From Levilactobacillus humaensis (GTDB taxonomy: Bacteria > Bacillota > Bacilli > Lactobacillales > Lactobacillaceae), in the NCBI RefSeq assembly GCF_024345185.1, contig NZ_BROB01000012.1:20888-84887 (forward strand): a stretch of 64,000 bases of DNA. Reading direction: 5' to 3'. Position 1 is the stretch's first letter, and each line of letters begins with the position of its first letter. Below the pieces are notes generated by a model. The model was not told the DNA's origin, made no database searches, and saw only the letters and a program-made list of their open reading frames with translations. The translations under genes and the position numbers were made by a program. Below are positions 35,688 to 47,021 of the stretch, one piece after another.

Positions 35688-36275
35688 GTGAACGTTCCAA
35701 ATCGTTTGACCATTATTCGGATTATCTTAATCCCCGTTTTCTTGCTGTTACTGGTACTCCCACTGGACTGGGGGACGGTAACCTGGTTAGGAACGGCGAT
35801 TCCGGTCACCCAAATCTTGGGCGCCTTGGTATTTGCCGTGGCTTCCATTACGGATTTCTTGGACGGTCAAATCGCCCGGCGTCAGCACCTGGTCACTAAT
35901 TTCGGTAAGTTTGCCGATCCTTTGGCTGACAAGATGATTGTTATGACGGCCTTCATTCTCTTAGTGTCGATGGGGAAGGTTCCAGCCTGGGGTGTCGCAA
36001 TCATTGTCTGCCGGGAGTTAGCCGTGACCGGCCTGCGTCTGATTGTCGTGGAAACCGGTGGCCGGGTCTTGGCTGCCGCTTGGCCGGGTAAGATTAAGAC
36101 GACCACCCAAATGGTTGGGATTATTCTCCTCTTGCTTAACAACATTGGCTTTGGGGCAATCAACGTGCCAATGGCCCTGATCTTCTTCTACATTTGCCTC
36201 TTCTTCACCATTTACTCTGGTATCGATTATTTTGTACAAAACAAGCAGGTCTTCGCGGAATCTTCCGCCGAATAG
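35688..36275 (+). CDS. pgsA: CDP-diacylglycerol--glycerol-3-phosphate phosphatidyltransferase
   Basis: 195 residues with five or so membrane segments. The CDP-alcohol phosphotransferase motif D-x2-DG-x2-AR-x8-G-x3-D-x3-D is complete at about residues 57-80, from DFLDGQIARR to GKFADPLADK. It makes phosphatidylglycerol phosphate, the committed step to phosphatidylglycerol, cardiolipin and lipoteichoic acid precursors. The GTG start at 35688 has AAGGAGGAAA upstream. A terminator separates it from rodZ. Confidence 0.96.
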   Translation: MNVPNRLTIIRIILIPVFLLLLVLPLDWGTVTWLGTAIPVTQILGALVFAVASITDFLDGQIARRQHLVTNFGKFADPLADKMIVMTAFILLVSMGKVPAWGVAIIVCRELAVTGLRLIVVETGGRVLAAAWPGKIKTTTQMVGIILLLLNNIGFGAINVPMALIFFYICLFFTIYSGIDYFVQNKQVFAESSAE

Positions 36276-36282
36276 GCCCGGC

Positions 36283-36315
36283 GAGCCCCCGTGAGTCATT
36301 AACGGGGGTTCTTGT
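36283..36315 (+). terminator. Terminator after pgsA
   Basis: The stem GAGCCCCCG/CGGGGGTTC is followed by TTGTG, a short T run. Confidence 0.6.
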
Positions 36316-36390
36316 GTCTAAAAAGATGATTTGGCACGAATAAACACGGCCATTTTACGGAGTTAACTAAGTCAGCATCGGAGGGATAGT

Positions 36391-37635
36391 ATGCAGGCAG
36401 AAATTATTGCAGTGGGTACAGAAATTTTATTGGGACAGGTTGTCGACACTAACTCGGCGTTTATCGCGCGGGGACTGGCTTCCGCCGGCATCGAGGTTTA
36501 TTATCATTCACTAGTGGGTGATAATGCCGATCGGTTGACCGCCGTGGTCACGCAGGCCCGGTCGCGCAGTGACTTGGTTGTGATCAGTGGTGGGTTAGGC
36601 CCGACTAAAGACGATCTGACCAAGCAGACCGTGGCGCATCTTCTAGGGGTTAAATTAGTTGAGGACGAGACGGCGATGGCGAAAATCCACCAGTACTTCC
36701 TCACGACGGGGCAGAAATTGACCCCTAATAATCGCCTACAGGCACTTTACCCGGATGGTAGCCTCCCACTGAAGAACCGAACTGGAATGGCTGTGGGTGC
36801 CTTCTATCAAGCACCTACGGGGGCAGATGTGATGTTACTCCCTGGGCCACCGAGTGAATTGGAACCAATGTTTCGTGAGGAAGCCTTGCCGGTCTTGAAG
36901 CACGCCTATCAACGAGAAGAATATTTGGTCTCAAAGGTTCTTCGCTTCTTTGGCATCGGGGAGTCTCAATTGGTCACGACCTTGGGTGACCTGATTGCCC
37001 AGCAAACCAATCCGACAATTGCGCCGTATGCCAAGGTAAATGAGGTGACGCTGCGATTGACGGCGACGGCTAGCAGTGAAGCCGCGGCGGGCGACCTGAT
37101 CGATGGTCTAGTGACCTTGATTCGGCAGCGTGTCGGAGACTATCTCTATGGTTATGGCGATGATAACAGCTTGGCCAATGTGGTGGTTCACGGGTTGATC
37201 GACCGCAAGCTGACCATTACGGCGGCCGAGAGCCTGACTGCGGGTGAATTTCAGAGCGCGTTGGGCGATATCGCCGGCGTCTCGGCGGTATTTCCGGGAG
37301 GCTTCGTGACCTATGCGAATGAAGCCAAGCATGCGCTTTTAGGTATCCCGAATGCGATTATTGATACTGAGGGTGTGGTCAGTGCGGCTACGGCGAAACG
37401 CATGGCTGAAGGGGCGCGGCAACGACTCGATACCGATCTGGCGTTGAGCTTCACCGGTGTCGCCGGACCGGATACCCTGGAAGGACAACCGGCCGGAACC
37501 GTTTGGTTGGGATTGGCCCAACGGGGACAAGATCCCCAAGCTAAGTTGGTTCATCTAACGGGTAATCGCGATAAGATTCGGGCCAGAACGGTTCTCTTAG
37601 GACTAGATTGGATTCGCCGAACACTTGGATTTTAG
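36391..37635 (+). CDS. cinA: CinA (competence/damage-inducible protein, NMN deamidase domain)
   Basis: 414 residues, two domains. The N-terminal MoaB-like part (about 1-170) has AEIIAVGTEILLGQVVDTN and SGGLGPTKDD. The C-terminal PncC domain (about 255-410) has TAAESLTAGEFQSALGDIAGVSAVFPGG and SFTGVAGPDTLEGQPAGTVWLG. CinA-type proteins have ADP-ribose pyrophosphatase and NMN deamidase activities in NAD recycling. It sits directly upstream of recA, as in streptococci and B. subtilis. GGAGGG precedes the ATG. Confidence 0.95.
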   Translation: MQAEIIAVGTEILLGQVVDTNSAFIARGLASAGIEVYYHSLVGDNADRLTAVVTQARSRSDLVVISGGLGPTKDDLTKQTVAHLLGVKLVEDETAMAKIHQYFLTTGQKLTPNNRLQALYPDGSLPLKNRTGMAVGAFYQAPTGADVMLLPGPPSELEPMFREEALPVLKHAYQREEYLVSKVLRFFGIGESQLVTTLGDLIAQQTNPTIAPYAKVNEVTLRLTATASSEAAAGDLIDGLVTLIRQRVGDYLYGYGDDNSLANVVVHGLIDRKLTITAAESLTAGEFQSALGDIAGVSAVFPGGFVTYANEAKHALLGIPNAIIDTEGVVSAATAKRMAEGARQRLDTDLALSFTGVAGPDTLEGQPAGTVWLGLAQRGQDPQAKLVHLTGNRDKIRARTVLLGLDWIRRTLGF

Positions 37636-37642
37636 ATTAGGG

Positions 37643-37654
37643 GAACTTTTGTTC
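37643..37654 (+). promoter_or_regulatory. LexA (SOS) box of recA
   Basis: The palindrome GAAC-TTTT-GTTC matches the Gram-positive LexA core GAAC-N4-GTTC and ends 10 bases before the recA -35. Confidence 0.8.
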
Positions 37655-37663
37655 TGTTTTTGC

Positions 37664-37692
37664 TTGCAATTTTAGATTGAAGCCGGTATAGT
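37664..37692 (+). promoter_or_regulatory. recA promoter
   Basis: TTGCAA (37664-37669), a 17-base spacer and TATAGT (37687-37692). Confidence 0.7.
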
Positions 37693-37727
37693 GTTACTAG
37701 AATATGAAGCACTCAAGGAGGATTCAA

Positions 37728-38843
37728 ATGGCTGACGAACGACAAGCGGCGCTGGATAAAGCGCTGAAGAAAATTGAAAAAGACTTTGGTAAAGGGTCCA
37801 TCATGCGGCTAGGGGACAATACGAACATGCAGGTGGAAACCGTGCCTTCTGGATCGTTAGCCCTGGACGTAGCATTAGGTGTCGGAGGCTATCCTCGTGG
37901 CCGAATCGTTGAAATTTATGGACCTGAATCTTCCGGTAAAACGACGGTGGCATTACACGCCGTTGCCGAGGTCCAAAAACGCGGGGGTACTGCGGCTTAT
38001 ATCGATGCTGAAAATGCCTTGGACCCTGCCTATGCAACGGCCCTAGGTGTTGATATCGACAGCTTGCTACTCTCACAACCAGATACTGGTGAACAAGGGT
38101 TGGAAATTGCCGATGCCCTGATTTCCAGTGGTGCCGTGGATATCGTGGTTGTTGACTCTGTCGCAGCCTTGGTGCCACGAGCCGAAATCGAAGGGGAAAT
38201 GGGAGACGCTCACGTGGGTCTGCAAGCCCGGATGATGTCTCAAGCCCTGCGTAAGTTGTCTGGTTCCATTAACAAGACGAAGACGATTGCGCTCTTCATT
38301 AACCAAATTCGTGAAAAAGTTGGGGTTATGTTTGGTAACCCTGAAACTACGCCTGGTGGACGGGCCCTGAAGTTCTATGCCACGGTGCGTTTGGAAGTTC
38401 GGCGTGCTGAACAGATCAAGGACGGGACCGATGTTATTGGTAACCGGACGCGGATCAAGGTTGTGAAGAACAAGGTGGCTTCACCATTCAAACGGGCTGA
38501 AGTCGACATCATGTATGGCCAAGGGATCTCACAAACTGGTGAGCTCTTGGATATGGCGGTTGAGAAGGATATCGTGGATAAGAGCGGGTCTTGGTACTCT
38601 TATGGCGAAGACCGGATTGGTCAAGGACGTGAAAATGCCAAACAATACCTGGCTGACCATGCCGACATGATGGCCGAAATTAACACCCGGGTACGTAAGG
38701 CCTACGGTGTTAGCGTTGATGGTGACGAACCAGAGACACCGGCTAAAGACAAAGATCAAAAGGCCTCTAAGGACAGCAAGACGGCGTCCAAGAAAGGGTC
38801 ACAACAAATTGAATTAACGCCCGGCAAGCCACAAGGCAAGTAG
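37728..38843 (+). CDS. recA: Recombinase RecA
   Basis: 371 residues. Walker A is [12 protein letters not shown] (about 68-79), Walker [11 protein letters not shown], and the DNA-binding loop L2 has [22 protein letters not shown] in two motifs. The acidic/Lys-rich C-terminus is typical of Gram-positive RecA. It pairs homologous DNA and triggers LexA self-cleavage. The ATG at 37728 has AAGGAGG upstream. A LexA box precedes the promoter. The transcript ends at 38857-38889. Confidence 0.98.
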   Translation: MADERQAALDKALKKIEKDFGKGSIMRLGDNTNMQVETVPSGSLALDVALGVGGYPRGRIVEIYGPESSGKTTVALHAVAEVQKRGGTAAYIDAENALDPAYATALGVDIDSLLLSQPDTGEQGLEIADALISSGAVDIVVVDSVAALVPRAEIEGEMGDAHVGLQARMMSQALRKLSGSINKTKTIALFINQIREKVGVMFGNPETTPGGRALKFYATVRLEVRRAEQIKDGTDVIGNRTRIKVVKNKVASPFKRAEVDIMYGQGISQTGELLDMAVEKDIVDKSGSWYSYGEDRIGQGRENAKQYLADHADMMAEINTRVRKAYGVSVDGDEPETPAKDKDQKASKDSKTASKKGSQQIELTPGKPQGK

Positions 38844-38856
38844 GGATTTAACCGTT

Positions 38857-38889
38857 CACGCTGGTGCAGAGACGCCAGCGTGATTTTTT
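38857..38889 (+). terminator. Terminator after recA
   Basis: CACGCTGG pairs with CCAGCGTG, followed by a T run. Confidence 0.88.
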
Positions 38890-38912
38890 GTGTTCCCAAT
38901 CAAGGAGTTTAG

Positions 38913-38941
38913 TTGACAGCGTTCACGGCAACCATTAAAAT
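38913..38941 (+). promoter_or_regulatory. rny promoter
   Basis: Consensus TTGACA (38913-38918), a 17-base spacer and TAAAAT (38936-38941). Confidence 0.7.
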
Positions 38942-39023
38942 TGAGGTTGTGTCAGTAATCATAACAACATCTTGAAAAGTCTGATTTTAAATTAGTCATT
39001 TTTGATGATGCGGAGGTGGAATC

Positions 39024-40595
39024 ATGAGTGGAATCATGACTGTTCCAACTATAATCCTCGCAATCATCGCTATCGTTGTTGGTGTTGTGGGCGGGTATTA
39101 TTATCGTAAATCTGTCCATGAACGCAAGCTAGATGCCGCTAAGTACACCGCAAAAGGTGTGTTAGCGGAAGCGCAGAAGCAAGCTGAGACGGCTACTAAA
39201 GAGGCCTTGTTAGAGGCCAAAGAAGACAGCCACAAGTATCGGGCGGAAGTCGAAACAGAGCTGAAAGAACGTCGTGCCGAAGTTCAGAAGCAAGAGGACC
39301 GTTTGATTCAACGAGAAGAGTCACTGGACCGGAAAGATAACTCTCTGGAAAAGCGTGAGAACTCCTTGAATCGCCGAGACAAAAAGCTCAGTGCTGAAGA
39401 ACAAAATTTAGCTAAGAAACAGCAACAGGCAGACTCACTGATTGAAAAACGACAGGCAGCGGTTGAAACCGTTGCGGCGTTATCCCAGGAAGATGCACGT
39501 GACCTGATCATCTCAGAGGCAAAGACCTCTCTGGCCGGGGAACGGGCAAAAATGATTCAAGAAAGCGAAGAGACGGCTCGTAAGACGGCCCAGGCTAATG
39601 CAAAGGACCTGATTGTCTCTGCCATTCAACGGAGTGCCGCTGATATGGTAACAGAAACGACGATTACCGTTGTGACGTTGCCTAATGACGACATGAAGGG
39701 CCGAATTATCGGTCGTGAAGGACGGAACATTCGGACTCTGGAAACATTGACCGGGATTGATTTAATTATCGATGATACGCCGGAAGCAGTCGTCTTGAGT
39801 GGCTTTGACCCCTTACGGCGAGAAGTTGCCAAGATTGCATTGGAGAAATTGATTCAAGACGGGCGGATTCATCCAGCTCGGATTGAGGAAATGGTGGCAA
39901 AAGCCAAGAAAGAACTGGACGAACGTGTCCGGGAGATTGGTGAGCAAACGACCTTTGATCTTGGGATTCACTCGATGCATCCCGAATTGGTCAAGGCTGT
40001 TGGCCGCTTGAATTTCCGAATTTCTCATGGGCAGAATGCTTTGGCCCATTCAGTCGAGGTTGCCAAGATCACTGGGGTATTGGCTGCTGAATTAGGTGAG
40101 GATGTCACGTTAGCAAAACGTGCAGGATTATTACATGATATTGGCCGTGCTGCGGAACACGAGGATGACAATTCGTACATCACGACAGGGATGGAACTGG
40201 CGAAGAAATATCGTGAGAGTTCCGTCGTTGTGAATGCCATTGCCGCTCAAGCAGATGGAACGGCTTCGCAATCTGTGATTGCGGAACTGGTAGGGACTGC
40301 CGACATTATCTCGGCTACCCGTCCAGGCGCACGCTCAGATACATTAGAGAGCTACATTCACCGCTTAGACAAGCTGGAAACCATCGCCAATGCATTTGAC
40401 GGTGTGGATCATAGCTTTGCCATTCAAGCGGGACGTGAAGTTCGCGTCATCGTGCGGCCAGAGAAGATTTCCGATACGGATGCCGTTGTCTTGGCACGAG
40501 ACATCAAGAAGCAAATTGAAGGCGACCTGGATTATCCAGGTCACGTCAAAGTTTCCGTCATCCGGGAAGTCCGGTCAGTTGAATATGCGAAATAA
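39024..40595 (+). CDS. rny: Ribonuclease Y
   Basis: 523 residues. The N-terminal membrane anchor (about 5-25) is followed by a long coiled coil (about 30-210), a KH domain with [12 protein letters not shown] (about 230), and an HD domain with [12 protein letters not shown] (H and D of the metal site). It starts mRNA decay by endonucleolytic cuts at the membrane. It lies between recA and ymdB, the usual Firmicute order. The ATG at 39024 has CGGAGGTGG upstream. Confidence 0.97.
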   Translation: MSGIMTVPTIILAIIAIVVGVVGGYYYRKSVHERKLDAAKYTAKGVLAEAQKQAETATKEALLEAKEDSHKYRAEVETELKERRAEVQKQEDRLIQREESLDRKDNSLEKRENSLNRRDKKLSAEEQNLAKKQQQADSLIEKRQAAVETVAALSQEDARDLIISEAKTSLAGERAKMIQESEETARKTAQANAKDLIVSAIQRSAADMVTETTITVVTLPNDDMKGRIIGREGRNIRTLETLTGIDLIIDDTPEAVVLSGFDPLRREVAKIALEKLIQDGRIHPARIEEMVAKAKKELDERVREIGEQTTFDLGIHSMHPELVKAVGRLNFRISHGQNALAHSVEVAKITGVLAAELGEDVTLAKRAGLLHDIGRAAEHEDDNSYITTGMELAKKYRESSVVVNAIAAQADGTASQSVIAELVGTADIISATRPGARSDTLESYIHRLDKLETIANAFDGVDHSFAIQAGREVRVIVRPEKISDTDAVVLARDIKKQIEGDLDYPGHVKVSVIREVRSVEYAK

Positions 40596-40602
40596 GTCAG
40601 AG

Positions 40603-40633
40603 AAGCTAGGCCAATTGTGGTCCTAGCTTTTTT
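40603..40633 (+). terminator. Terminator after rny
   Basis: AAGCTAGGCCA pairs with TGGTCCTAGCTT, followed by TTTTT. The remaining 180 bases before ymdB hold a TGGTAAAAT extended -10 at about 40657 and no gene. Confidence 0.85.
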
Positions 40634-40817
40634 ACGTCATTAGGGGTTAATCCATGGTAAAATAGACCGTATGCAATTGACAGAATTGAATGAAGCGGCT
40701 TGAGTCGTGCTTGGCTATGCCAGCTAAGCGATTCGAACCGATTGAATAGACTGAAAAAATGATTGGGTAAGACCGATCAACGAGGGCCCATTAGGGGTCA
40801 CAGATAGGGGAACGAAG

Positions 40818-41615
40818 ATGCGTATTCTTTTTGTTGGTGACGTTGTTGGAAATATCGGTGTGGACATGATTCACGAGTACCTACCGCAATTAAAACGGGA
40901 CTTAAAGCCCCAAGTCACCATCGTCAATGGGGAAAATTCAACCCCAGTTGGGCGTGGTATTAGTCAAAGTATTTACAAGCAACTGCTTAAGGATGGGGCC
41001 GACGTGGTCACTATGGGGAACCATACGTGGGATAACGCCGAACTCTATGACTTTATTGGGGGCGCCAATCGCCTGGTTCGACCCGCTAACTTTCCTGGTG
41101 AGAACACACCGGGACAAGGTTGGACGAAGGTTAAGGTTAACCAACAAGTCTTAGCGGTGGTCAACATGCAGGGCCGAGTCTTCATGAACCCCATGGACGA
41201 TCCCTTTGCGACGATGAAGGATCTCCTGCCGGAATTGGATACCGACTTTGTCTTTGTCGACTTCCATGCCGAGACAACGAGTGAGAAGCGGGCCTTCGCC
41301 ATGCGTTATGACGGTCAGCTTTCCGCAGTCGTTGGGACCCATACCCACGTTCAAACCAGTGATGCCCAAGTGTTGAAACACGGGACGGCTTTCTTGACGG
41401 AAGTTGGAATGACTGGTCCGGCCGACAGTGTCCTTGGGATGCAGGCCGACAGTGTGATCGAACGCTTTGAAAATCAACGACCAACGCGCTATACCGTTCA
41501 AGAAAAAGGGGCGGGACTCTTATCCGGTTGTGTCATTGACTTAAACGATAAGACTGGCCATGCCTCACGGATTCGGCCGATCTTAATCAGCCCGCAACAC
41601 CCGTACCAAAGCTAG
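40818..41615 (+). CDS. ymdB: YmdB-type metallophosphoesterase
   Basis: 265 residues, TIGR00282 family. Metal motifs are FVGDVVG (D8), NGEN (N39 region), GNHTWD, and GTHTHVQT near the C-terminus. In B. subtilis YmdB hydrolyses 2',3'-cyclic nucleotides and affects biofilm and motility decisions and RNase Y. The position next to rny fits that link. Length is as usual. The ATG at 40818 has AGGGG upstream. mutS starts 27 bases later. Confidence 0.94.
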   Translation: MRILFVGDVVGNIGVDMIHEYLPQLKRDLKPQVTIVNGENSTPVGRGISQSIYKQLLKDGADVVTMGNHTWDNAELYDFIGGANRLVRPANFPGENTPGQGWTKVKVNQQVLAVVNMQGRVFMNPMDDPFATMKDLLPELDTDFVFVDFHAETTSEKRAFAMRYDGQLSAVVGTHTHVQTSDAQVLKHGTAFLTEVGMTGPADSVLGMQADSVIERFENQRPTRYTVQEKGAGLLSGCVIDLNDKTGHASRIRPILISPQHPYQS

Positions 41616-41642
41616 AGTTACTGAAAGGATGAACCAATTTTC

Positions 41643-44297
41643 ATGACGAAAACGACGCCCATGATGGCCCAATATCAGAAAATTAAAGATCAGTACCCAG
41701 ATGCCTTTTTGTTTTATCGGCTCGGGGACTTTTATGAAATGTTCAATGAGGATGCGGTAAAGGGATCTCAGATCTTGGAGCTGACCCTGACGACTAGAAG
41801 TCACAGTGCCAAGAACCCAATCCCCATGTGTGGGGTACCACATAAGGCGGTTCAGAGCTACATCGACATTCTCGTGGACCAAGGCTACAAGGTCGCCATT
41901 TGTGAGCAGATGGAAGATCCCAAGTTAGCCAAGGGCATGGTAAAGCGTGAGGTCATTCAGCTGGTGACACCCGGGACACAGACCGACACCGGTGCGGCTG
42001 GGGCCAAACGAAACAACTATCTGACAGCCCTGACCCTCACTAGTCCGACAAACTTTGGCCTGGCGTATACCGACCTGTCGACCGGGGAACTCAAGGCCGC
42101 CGAGATTCAGGGCGATGATGCCGTAGTCAATGAGCTCATGGGTTTGCAGACCAAAGAAGTTGTGGTCGATGACACGGTGCCAGAGGCGTTACGTGCCCGG
42201 TTGAAACAGCTAGGGATGATGATTTCTAAGCAGCTTGAGGTCCAAGAAAGTGCTGAACTAAGTTATGTCCAGCAGGACCTAAAGACGGCCCCACTTCAGC
42301 GGGTTGTGGCTGTGTTAGTAACCTACGTCACGGTGACCCAGAAGCGAAGTCTGGCCCATTTACAACGCGCGGTGGCCTATCAACCGGCGTCATTTTTGAA
42401 GATGGATCATTCCTCACAGACCAACCTCGAGATTACCCAGAACTTGCGGACGAAGAAGAAGTCCGGAACCTTACTCTGGTTACTGGATGAAACCAAGACG
42501 GCTATGGGGGGACGACTCCTCAAACAATGGCTGGATCGCCCACTGATTGACCGGAAAGCCATCGAGACTCGTCAGGCCAAGGTTGGTGTGCTCCTAGATC
42601 ATTACTTTGAACGAAGCAATCTCCAAGCCGAATTGGTCAAGGTCTATGACCTGGAGCGATTGGCCGGACGCGTTGCCTTTGGGAGCGTCAACGGACGCGA
42701 TCTGATTCAACTGCAGACGTCTCTAGAGCAGGTACCACAGATTGAACACACGATTGCGGATCTGGGCGAGAGTGTCTTCGATGAAACCTTGAAACACTTG
42801 GATCCTGTAGAGGACGTGGCCGCCGCCATTCGCGCGGCAATTGTGCCTGAACCGCCGCTTTCCGTCACAGACGGTGGCGTGATTCGTGACGGCTACAACG
42901 ACCAGCTGGACCAGTACCGCGATGCCATGCGTCATGGTAAGAATTGGTTGGCCGAGTTGGAGGCTCACGAACGCGAAGTTACCGGGATTAACAACCTCAA
43001 AATTGGGTACAATCACGTCTTCGGGTACTACATCGAGGTCACGAAGGTTAACCTCAGCAAGCTTCCCACGGATCGTTATGAACGAAAGCAAACGTTAACG
43101 AATGCCGAACGGTTCTCAACACCAGAATTAAAGGAAAAAGAAAGCTTCATCTTAGAGGCTGAAGAAAAGTCAGTTGCCTTAGAATACCAACTCTTCACCA
43201 CCTTACGTGAGACCGTTAAGCAGGCCATCAAGCGCCTCCAAAAGTTAGCGGCCATCATTGCTAGTTTGGACGTTCTTCAGAGTTTTGCCGTGGTCAGTGA
43301 AGATTATCATTTTGTGAAACCAGAACTGGTTACCGGCCACGATCTCGAGATTAAGCAAGGTCGGCATCCCGTGGTTGAAAAGGTCTTGGGTCGCCAATCC
43401 TACGTGCCTAACGACGTTCGCATGAACGACGACACCAATATTCTCCTAATCACCGGACCCAATATGTCAGGGAAGAGTACCTACATGCGTCAGTTAGCCC
43501 TCACGGTTATCATGGCCCAGATGGGGTGTTTCGTTCCGGCCGAGGCCGCTCAGATGCCAATCTTTGACCAGATTTTCACACGAATTGGGGCTGCCGATGA
43601 CTTAATTTCCGGTCAAAGTACCTTCATGGTGGAAATGCAGGAAGCCAACCGAGCCTTAAGTCACGCCACTGCCAACAGCCTCATTCTCTTTGATGAGATT
43701 GGGCGGGGGACGGCGACCTATGATGGAATGGCCTTGGCTCAGGCGATTATCGAATACGTTCATAACCGTGTCCATGCCAAGACGCTGTTCTCAACCCACT
43801 ATCATGAACTAACAGCTCTGGAAGATTCCTTGAAACAGCTGCGCAACGTTCACGTCGGGGCCGTTGAACAAGATGGTGATCTGGTCTTCTTACATCAGAT
43901 GCAACCAGGTCCGGCCGACAAGTCGTATGGGATTCACGTGGCTAAGTTGGCGGGGATGCCTGAACAGCTTTTGAAACGTGCGGATGTCATTTTAACTGAT
44001 CTGGAAGAATCCGCGGCGGAAAAGCCGGTTGTGGCCACGCCAGCGGCAGACAGCACGCCGGAAGAAACGTCACAGGAGTCGACGCCAGTTCATGCGCCGG
44101 CTACTAGTGAGGAGACCGCTGAGCCAGAGCCAATCGATGGGGATGATCAGCAACTCTCACTCTTTACGGATGAACCCGAGGTCACCCCAGCGCAGGCCAA
44201 GGTGATTGATCAACTCAGTCACTTGAACCTGATGGGGATGACGCCAATGGACGTCATGAGTCAGGTCTATAAATGGCAACAAAAACTCTCAAAATAG
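41643..44297 (+). CDS. mutS: DNA mismatch repair protein MutS
   Basis: 884 residues. The N-terminal mismatch domain has the FYEMF-type Phe-x-Glu ([10 protein letters not shown], about residue 30). Walker A is GPNMSGKST, Walker [12 protein letters not shown], and the composite-site signature is [14 protein letters not shown]. An acidic, Pro/Thr/Glu-rich linker (about 790-835) leads to QLSLF (837-841), a beta-clamp binding motif. It recognises mismatches and recruits MutL. mutL starts 21 bases later, so the two are cotranscribed. Confidence 0.98.
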   Translation: MTKTTPMMAQYQKIKDQYPDAFLFYRLGDFYEMFNEDAVKGSQILELTLTTRSHSAKNPIPMCGVPHKAVQSYIDILVDQGYKVAICEQMEDPKLAKGMVKREVIQLVTPGTQTDTGAAGAKRNNYLTALTLTSPTNFGLAYTDLSTGELKAAEIQGDDAVVNELMGLQTKEVVVDDTVPEALRARLKQLGMMISKQLEVQESAELSYVQQDLKTAPLQRVVAVLVTYVTVTQKRSLAHLQRAVAYQPASFLKMDHSSQTNLEITQNLRTKKKSGTLLWLLDETKTAMGGRLLKQWLDRPLIDRKAIETRQAKVGVLLDHYFERSNLQAELVKVYDLERLAGRVAFGSVNGRDLIQLQTSLEQVPQIEHTIADLGESVFDETLKHLDPVEDVAAAIRAAIVPEPPLSVTDGGVIRDGYNDQLDQYRDAMRHGKNWLAELEAHEREVTGINNLKIGYNHVFGYYIEVTKVNLSKLPTDRYERKQTLTNAERFSTPELKEKESFILEAEEKSVALEYQLFTTLRETVKQAIKRLQKLAAIIASLDVLQSFAVVSEDYHFVKPELVTGHDLEIKQGRHPVVEKVLGRQSYVPNDVRMNDDTNILLITGPNMSGKSTYMRQLALTVIMAQMGCFVPAEAAQMPIFDQIFTRIGAADDLISGQSTFMVEMQEANRALSHATANSLILFDEIGRGTATYDGMALAQAIIEYVHNRVHAKTLFSTHYHELTALEDSLKQLRNVHVGAVEQDGDLVFLHQMQPGPADKSYGIHVAKLAGMPEQLLKRADVILTDLEESAAEKPVVATPAADSTPEETSQESTPVHAPATSEETAEPEPIDGDDQQLSLFTDEPEVTPAQAKVIDQLSHLNLMGMTPMDVMSQVYKWQQKLSK

Positions 44298-44318
44298 AGA
44301 TGAAAGGAAGGAACGCTA

Positions 44319-46319
44319 ATGGCTAAGATTCATGAACTAGCTTCGGTATTGGCCGATCAGATTGCGGCGGGTGAAGTGGTTGAACGACCGGCATCCGTGG
44401 TTAAGGAATTGGTAGAAAATGCCGTGGATGCGCACAGTACGCAGATTGATATCACGGTGGAAGAGGCTGGGTTACAGCGCATTAGCGTCGTCGATGACGG
44501 GGATGGCATTGCGGATGAAGATACAGAGATGGCCTTCAAACGTCACGCCACCAGTAAGATTACTGATCGACGAGACCTCTTTCGTATCAAGTCTCTGGGG
44601 TTCCGAGGCGAAGCCTTGCCTAGTATTGCGTCTGTCGCCGACGTGACCCTAACCACCTCAACCGGTGGGGTCGGGACCATGATTCACAATGTGGGCGGTA
44701 TTATTCAGGAACACAGCGCCGCTGAGGCTCGTAAGGGAACCACGGTGACCGTCAAAGATCTCTTTGGTAATGTCCCGGCACGGCTAAAATACCTCAAGTC
44801 ACCGGCCACCGAGTTGGCCCGGATTACGGATATCGTGAATCGGTTGGCGCTGAGCTATCCCGAGATTGCGTTTTCGCTGGTGCATAACGGCCGAGAGCTC
44901 ACGAGAACGGCGGGTCGTGGCGATCTCCAGCAGGTGATTGCCGGGATCTACGGCGTGCAGAGTGCCCGTAAAATGGTGGCTATCAAGGGCGACAATTCGG
45001 ACTTCAAGGTGGCAGGTTACGTCAGCCTACCGGAATTGACCCGGGCTAGCCGGCAATACATTTCGATCCTGCTCAACGGGCGGTTCATTCATAACTTCCA
45101 GTTGAGCAAGGCCCTCATTGCCGGGTATGGGTCTAAGCTGATGGTGGGGCGTTATCCGATTGCCGTTTTGACGATTACGATGGATCCACTGTTAGTGGAC
45201 GTGAACGTTCATCCCACGAAACAGGAGGTCCGTATCAGCCAAGAACCAGAGTTAATGCAACTGATTCAAAAGACCGTCTTCGATCGACTCTCACGGGAGA
45301 ATCTGATTCCGGATGCCTATGGGGAATTGCCCCAGAAAAAACGCGAGGACGATCACACAGACCAATTGAATATGGCCTTAAATGATGCCTCAACGAAGTA
45401 TCCGTTAGAGTCCGCTGCAACGCGAGTGGAACGGGCCGAACCAACGCCACCAATTCAGACGTCACAACCCAGGGTGTCAACACCAGCGGATAAAGGGCCA
45501 CAACCCCTGCAGACACCGGAAGAGGTGCCCGTCGAGCCGGTGGTGGTTCACCAGCGGTCTGACTTTGCGACACCAGCGCTGAAGGCTTTTGATGAGAAAT
45601 ATCGGCAGGAACAACCGGCGGCACCACTGGGCAATAGTCGTTCGGCGGAACAGCCCGTGGCGAGTCAACCTTTAACGGCGCCGGAGCCCGATCCTAATGT
45701 GCCGCGCTTCCCTAAGTTGCGGTACCTGGGGCAGGTTCATGGGACCTATCTATTAGCGGAGGCTGATGAGGGACTGTACCTGATCGACCAACATGCTGCC
45801 CAGGAACGGGTCAACTACGAGTACTACCGTCAGGCGATCGGTGAGGTTAGTGACGATGAACAACGGTTACTTGTCCCGATTGTGTTGGATTATCCGACGA
45901 CCGACATCTTGGATCTTAACGCCCACTTGGAAACGTTAGCCAGTGTTGGCATCCGGCTGGAATCGTTTGGACCAAATAGTTTTATCGTTCACGAACATCC
46001 AACTTGGTTCAAGGCCGGGCAAGAGGAAGATACAATTAAGGAAATGGTCGACTGGGTCTTAAAGGATGGGAAGATTTCGGTGGCGGCTTTCCGCGAGAAG
46101 ACGGCCATCATGATGAGTTGTAAACGAGCCATCAAGGCCAACCATCATCTTGACGATCAGCAGGCCCGAGCCTTACTAGTCAAGCTGGCAACCGCTGAGA
46201 ATCCCTTCAATTGTCCTCATGGGCGGCCGGTTTTGGTTCATTTTACGGACCAAGACTTACAACGCCTCTTCAAGCGAATCCAAGATCCGCATCACAGTGG
46301 TGACGACTGGGGTGAATAA
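44319..46319 (+). CDS. mutL: DNA mismatch repair protein MutL
   Basis: 666 residues. The GHKL ATPase N-terminus has [24 protein letters not shown] in two motifs (E and N of the ATP site), DDGDGI and [11 protein letters not shown] Pro/Gln-rich linker spans about 345-455. The C-terminal dimerisation domain has [12 protein letters not shown], the metal-site motif of endonuclease-type MutL, and CPHGRP near the end. Presence of these motifs and absence of MutH suit nicking activity stimulated by the clamp. The ATG at 44319 has AAAGGAAGG upstream. Confidence 0.98.
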   Translation: MAKIHELASVLADQIAAGEVVERPASVVKELVENAVDAHSTQIDITVEEAGLQRISVVDDGDGIADEDTEMAFKRHATSKITDRRDLFRIKSLGFRGEALPSIASVADVTLTTSTGGVGTMIHNVGGIIQEHSAAEARKGTTVTVKDLFGNVPARLKYLKSPATELARITDIVNRLALSYPEIAFSLVHNGRELTRTAGRGDLQQVIAGIYGVQSARKMVAIKGDNSDFKVAGYVSLPELTRASRQYISILLNGRFIHNFQLSKALIAGYGSKLMVGRYPIAVLTITMDPLLVDVNVHPTKQEVRISQEPELMQLIQKTVFDRLSRENLIPDAYGELPQKKREDDHTDQLNMALNDASTKYPLESAATRVERAEPTPPIQTSQPRVSTPADKGPQPLQTPEEVPVEPVVVHQRSDFATPALKAFDEKYRQEQPAAPLGNSRSAEQPVASQPLTAPEPDPNVPRFPKLRYLGQVHGTYLLAEADEGLYLIDQHAAQERVNYEYYRQAIGEVSDDEQRLLVPIVLDYPTTDILDLNAHLETLASVGIRLESFGPNSFIVHEHPTWFKAGQEEDTIKEMVDWVLKDGKISVAAFREKTAIMMSCKRAIKANHHLDDQQARALLVKLATAENPFNCPHGRPVLVHFTDQDLQRLFKRIQDPHHSGDDWGE

Positions 46320-46341
46320 CTCTGCCGAAGTTGCCGGCAAT

Positions 46342-46373
46342 GTGGTACAATTTGAGGAGCAAACATATGTTTC
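46342..46373 (+). promoter_or_regulatory. ruvA promoter with LexA-like box
   Basis: An extended -10 TGGTACAAT (TACAAT at 46346-46351) is followed by the palindrome AAAC-ATAT-GTTT at 46361-46372, near the expected transcription start. This matches the SOS core with A/T-substituted ends. Confidence 0.65.
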
Positions 46374-46394
46374 CTAAAGGAGAAGAGACGCCTC

Positions 46395-47000
46395 ATGTAT
46401 GAATACCTTCATGGCACCATTACGGCGGTAACCCCGACTCACGTGGTTATTGACGTGAATGGCGTTGGCTACCTGGTCAATACCGCCAACCCATACCGTT
46501 ATCAGGTGGGGATCACCCCCGTGACGGTTTACGTTTACCAGGCGGTGAGCGATTCGGCTCAAACGCTGTACGGGTTCGCCGATTATGATGAAAAACAACT
46601 ATTTTTGAAATTAATTAATGTTAATGGTATCGGACCGAAGAGTGCCTTAGCTATCTTGGCTAATCCCGATCACCAAGGCCTGATGCAAGCGATTCGGACC
46701 AACGATGTCAGCTTTCTCACGAAGTTTCCTGGCGTAGGGAAGAAGACGGCGGGACAGATTGTCTTGGACCTTCAGGGCAAGCTCGACGACCTGGCGTCAC
46801 CAGCGAGTCAGGACCTCTTTACGCCAGAAGTGGCGGGGGATGGCAGTGTCAGTCCAGAACTCAGCGACGCCTTAGCGGCCCTGGATGCTCTGGGTTATCG
46901 GCCAGCAGCAGTCAAGAAAATTACGCCCAAGCTCAAGCAATTTGCCGGAAGCAATACCAACGATTATCTCAGTGAGGGCTTACGCCTGCTGACCAAGTAA
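46395..47000 (+). CDS. ruvA: Holliday junction branch migration protein RuvA
   Basis: 201 residues. The N-terminal OB fold is followed by two helix-hairpin-helix motifs (LINVNGIGPKSALAIL and LTKFPGVGKKTAGQIVLDL) and a C-terminal RuvB-binding domain (about 155-200). It tetramerises on four-way junctions. AAAGGAG precedes the ATG. ruvB starts 21 bases later. Confidence 0.97.
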   Translation: MYEYLHGTITAVTPTHVVIDVNGVGYLVNTANPYRYQVGITPVTVYVYQAVSDSAQTLYGFADYDEKQLFLKLINVNGIGPKSALAILANPDHQGLMQAIRTNDVSFLTKFPGVGKKTAGQIVLDLQGKLDDLASPASQDLFTPEVAGDGSVSPELSDALAALDALGYRPAAVKKITPKLKQFAGSNTNDYLSEGLRLLTK

Positions 47001-47021
47001 ACTTGAAAGGAGGCCACAAAC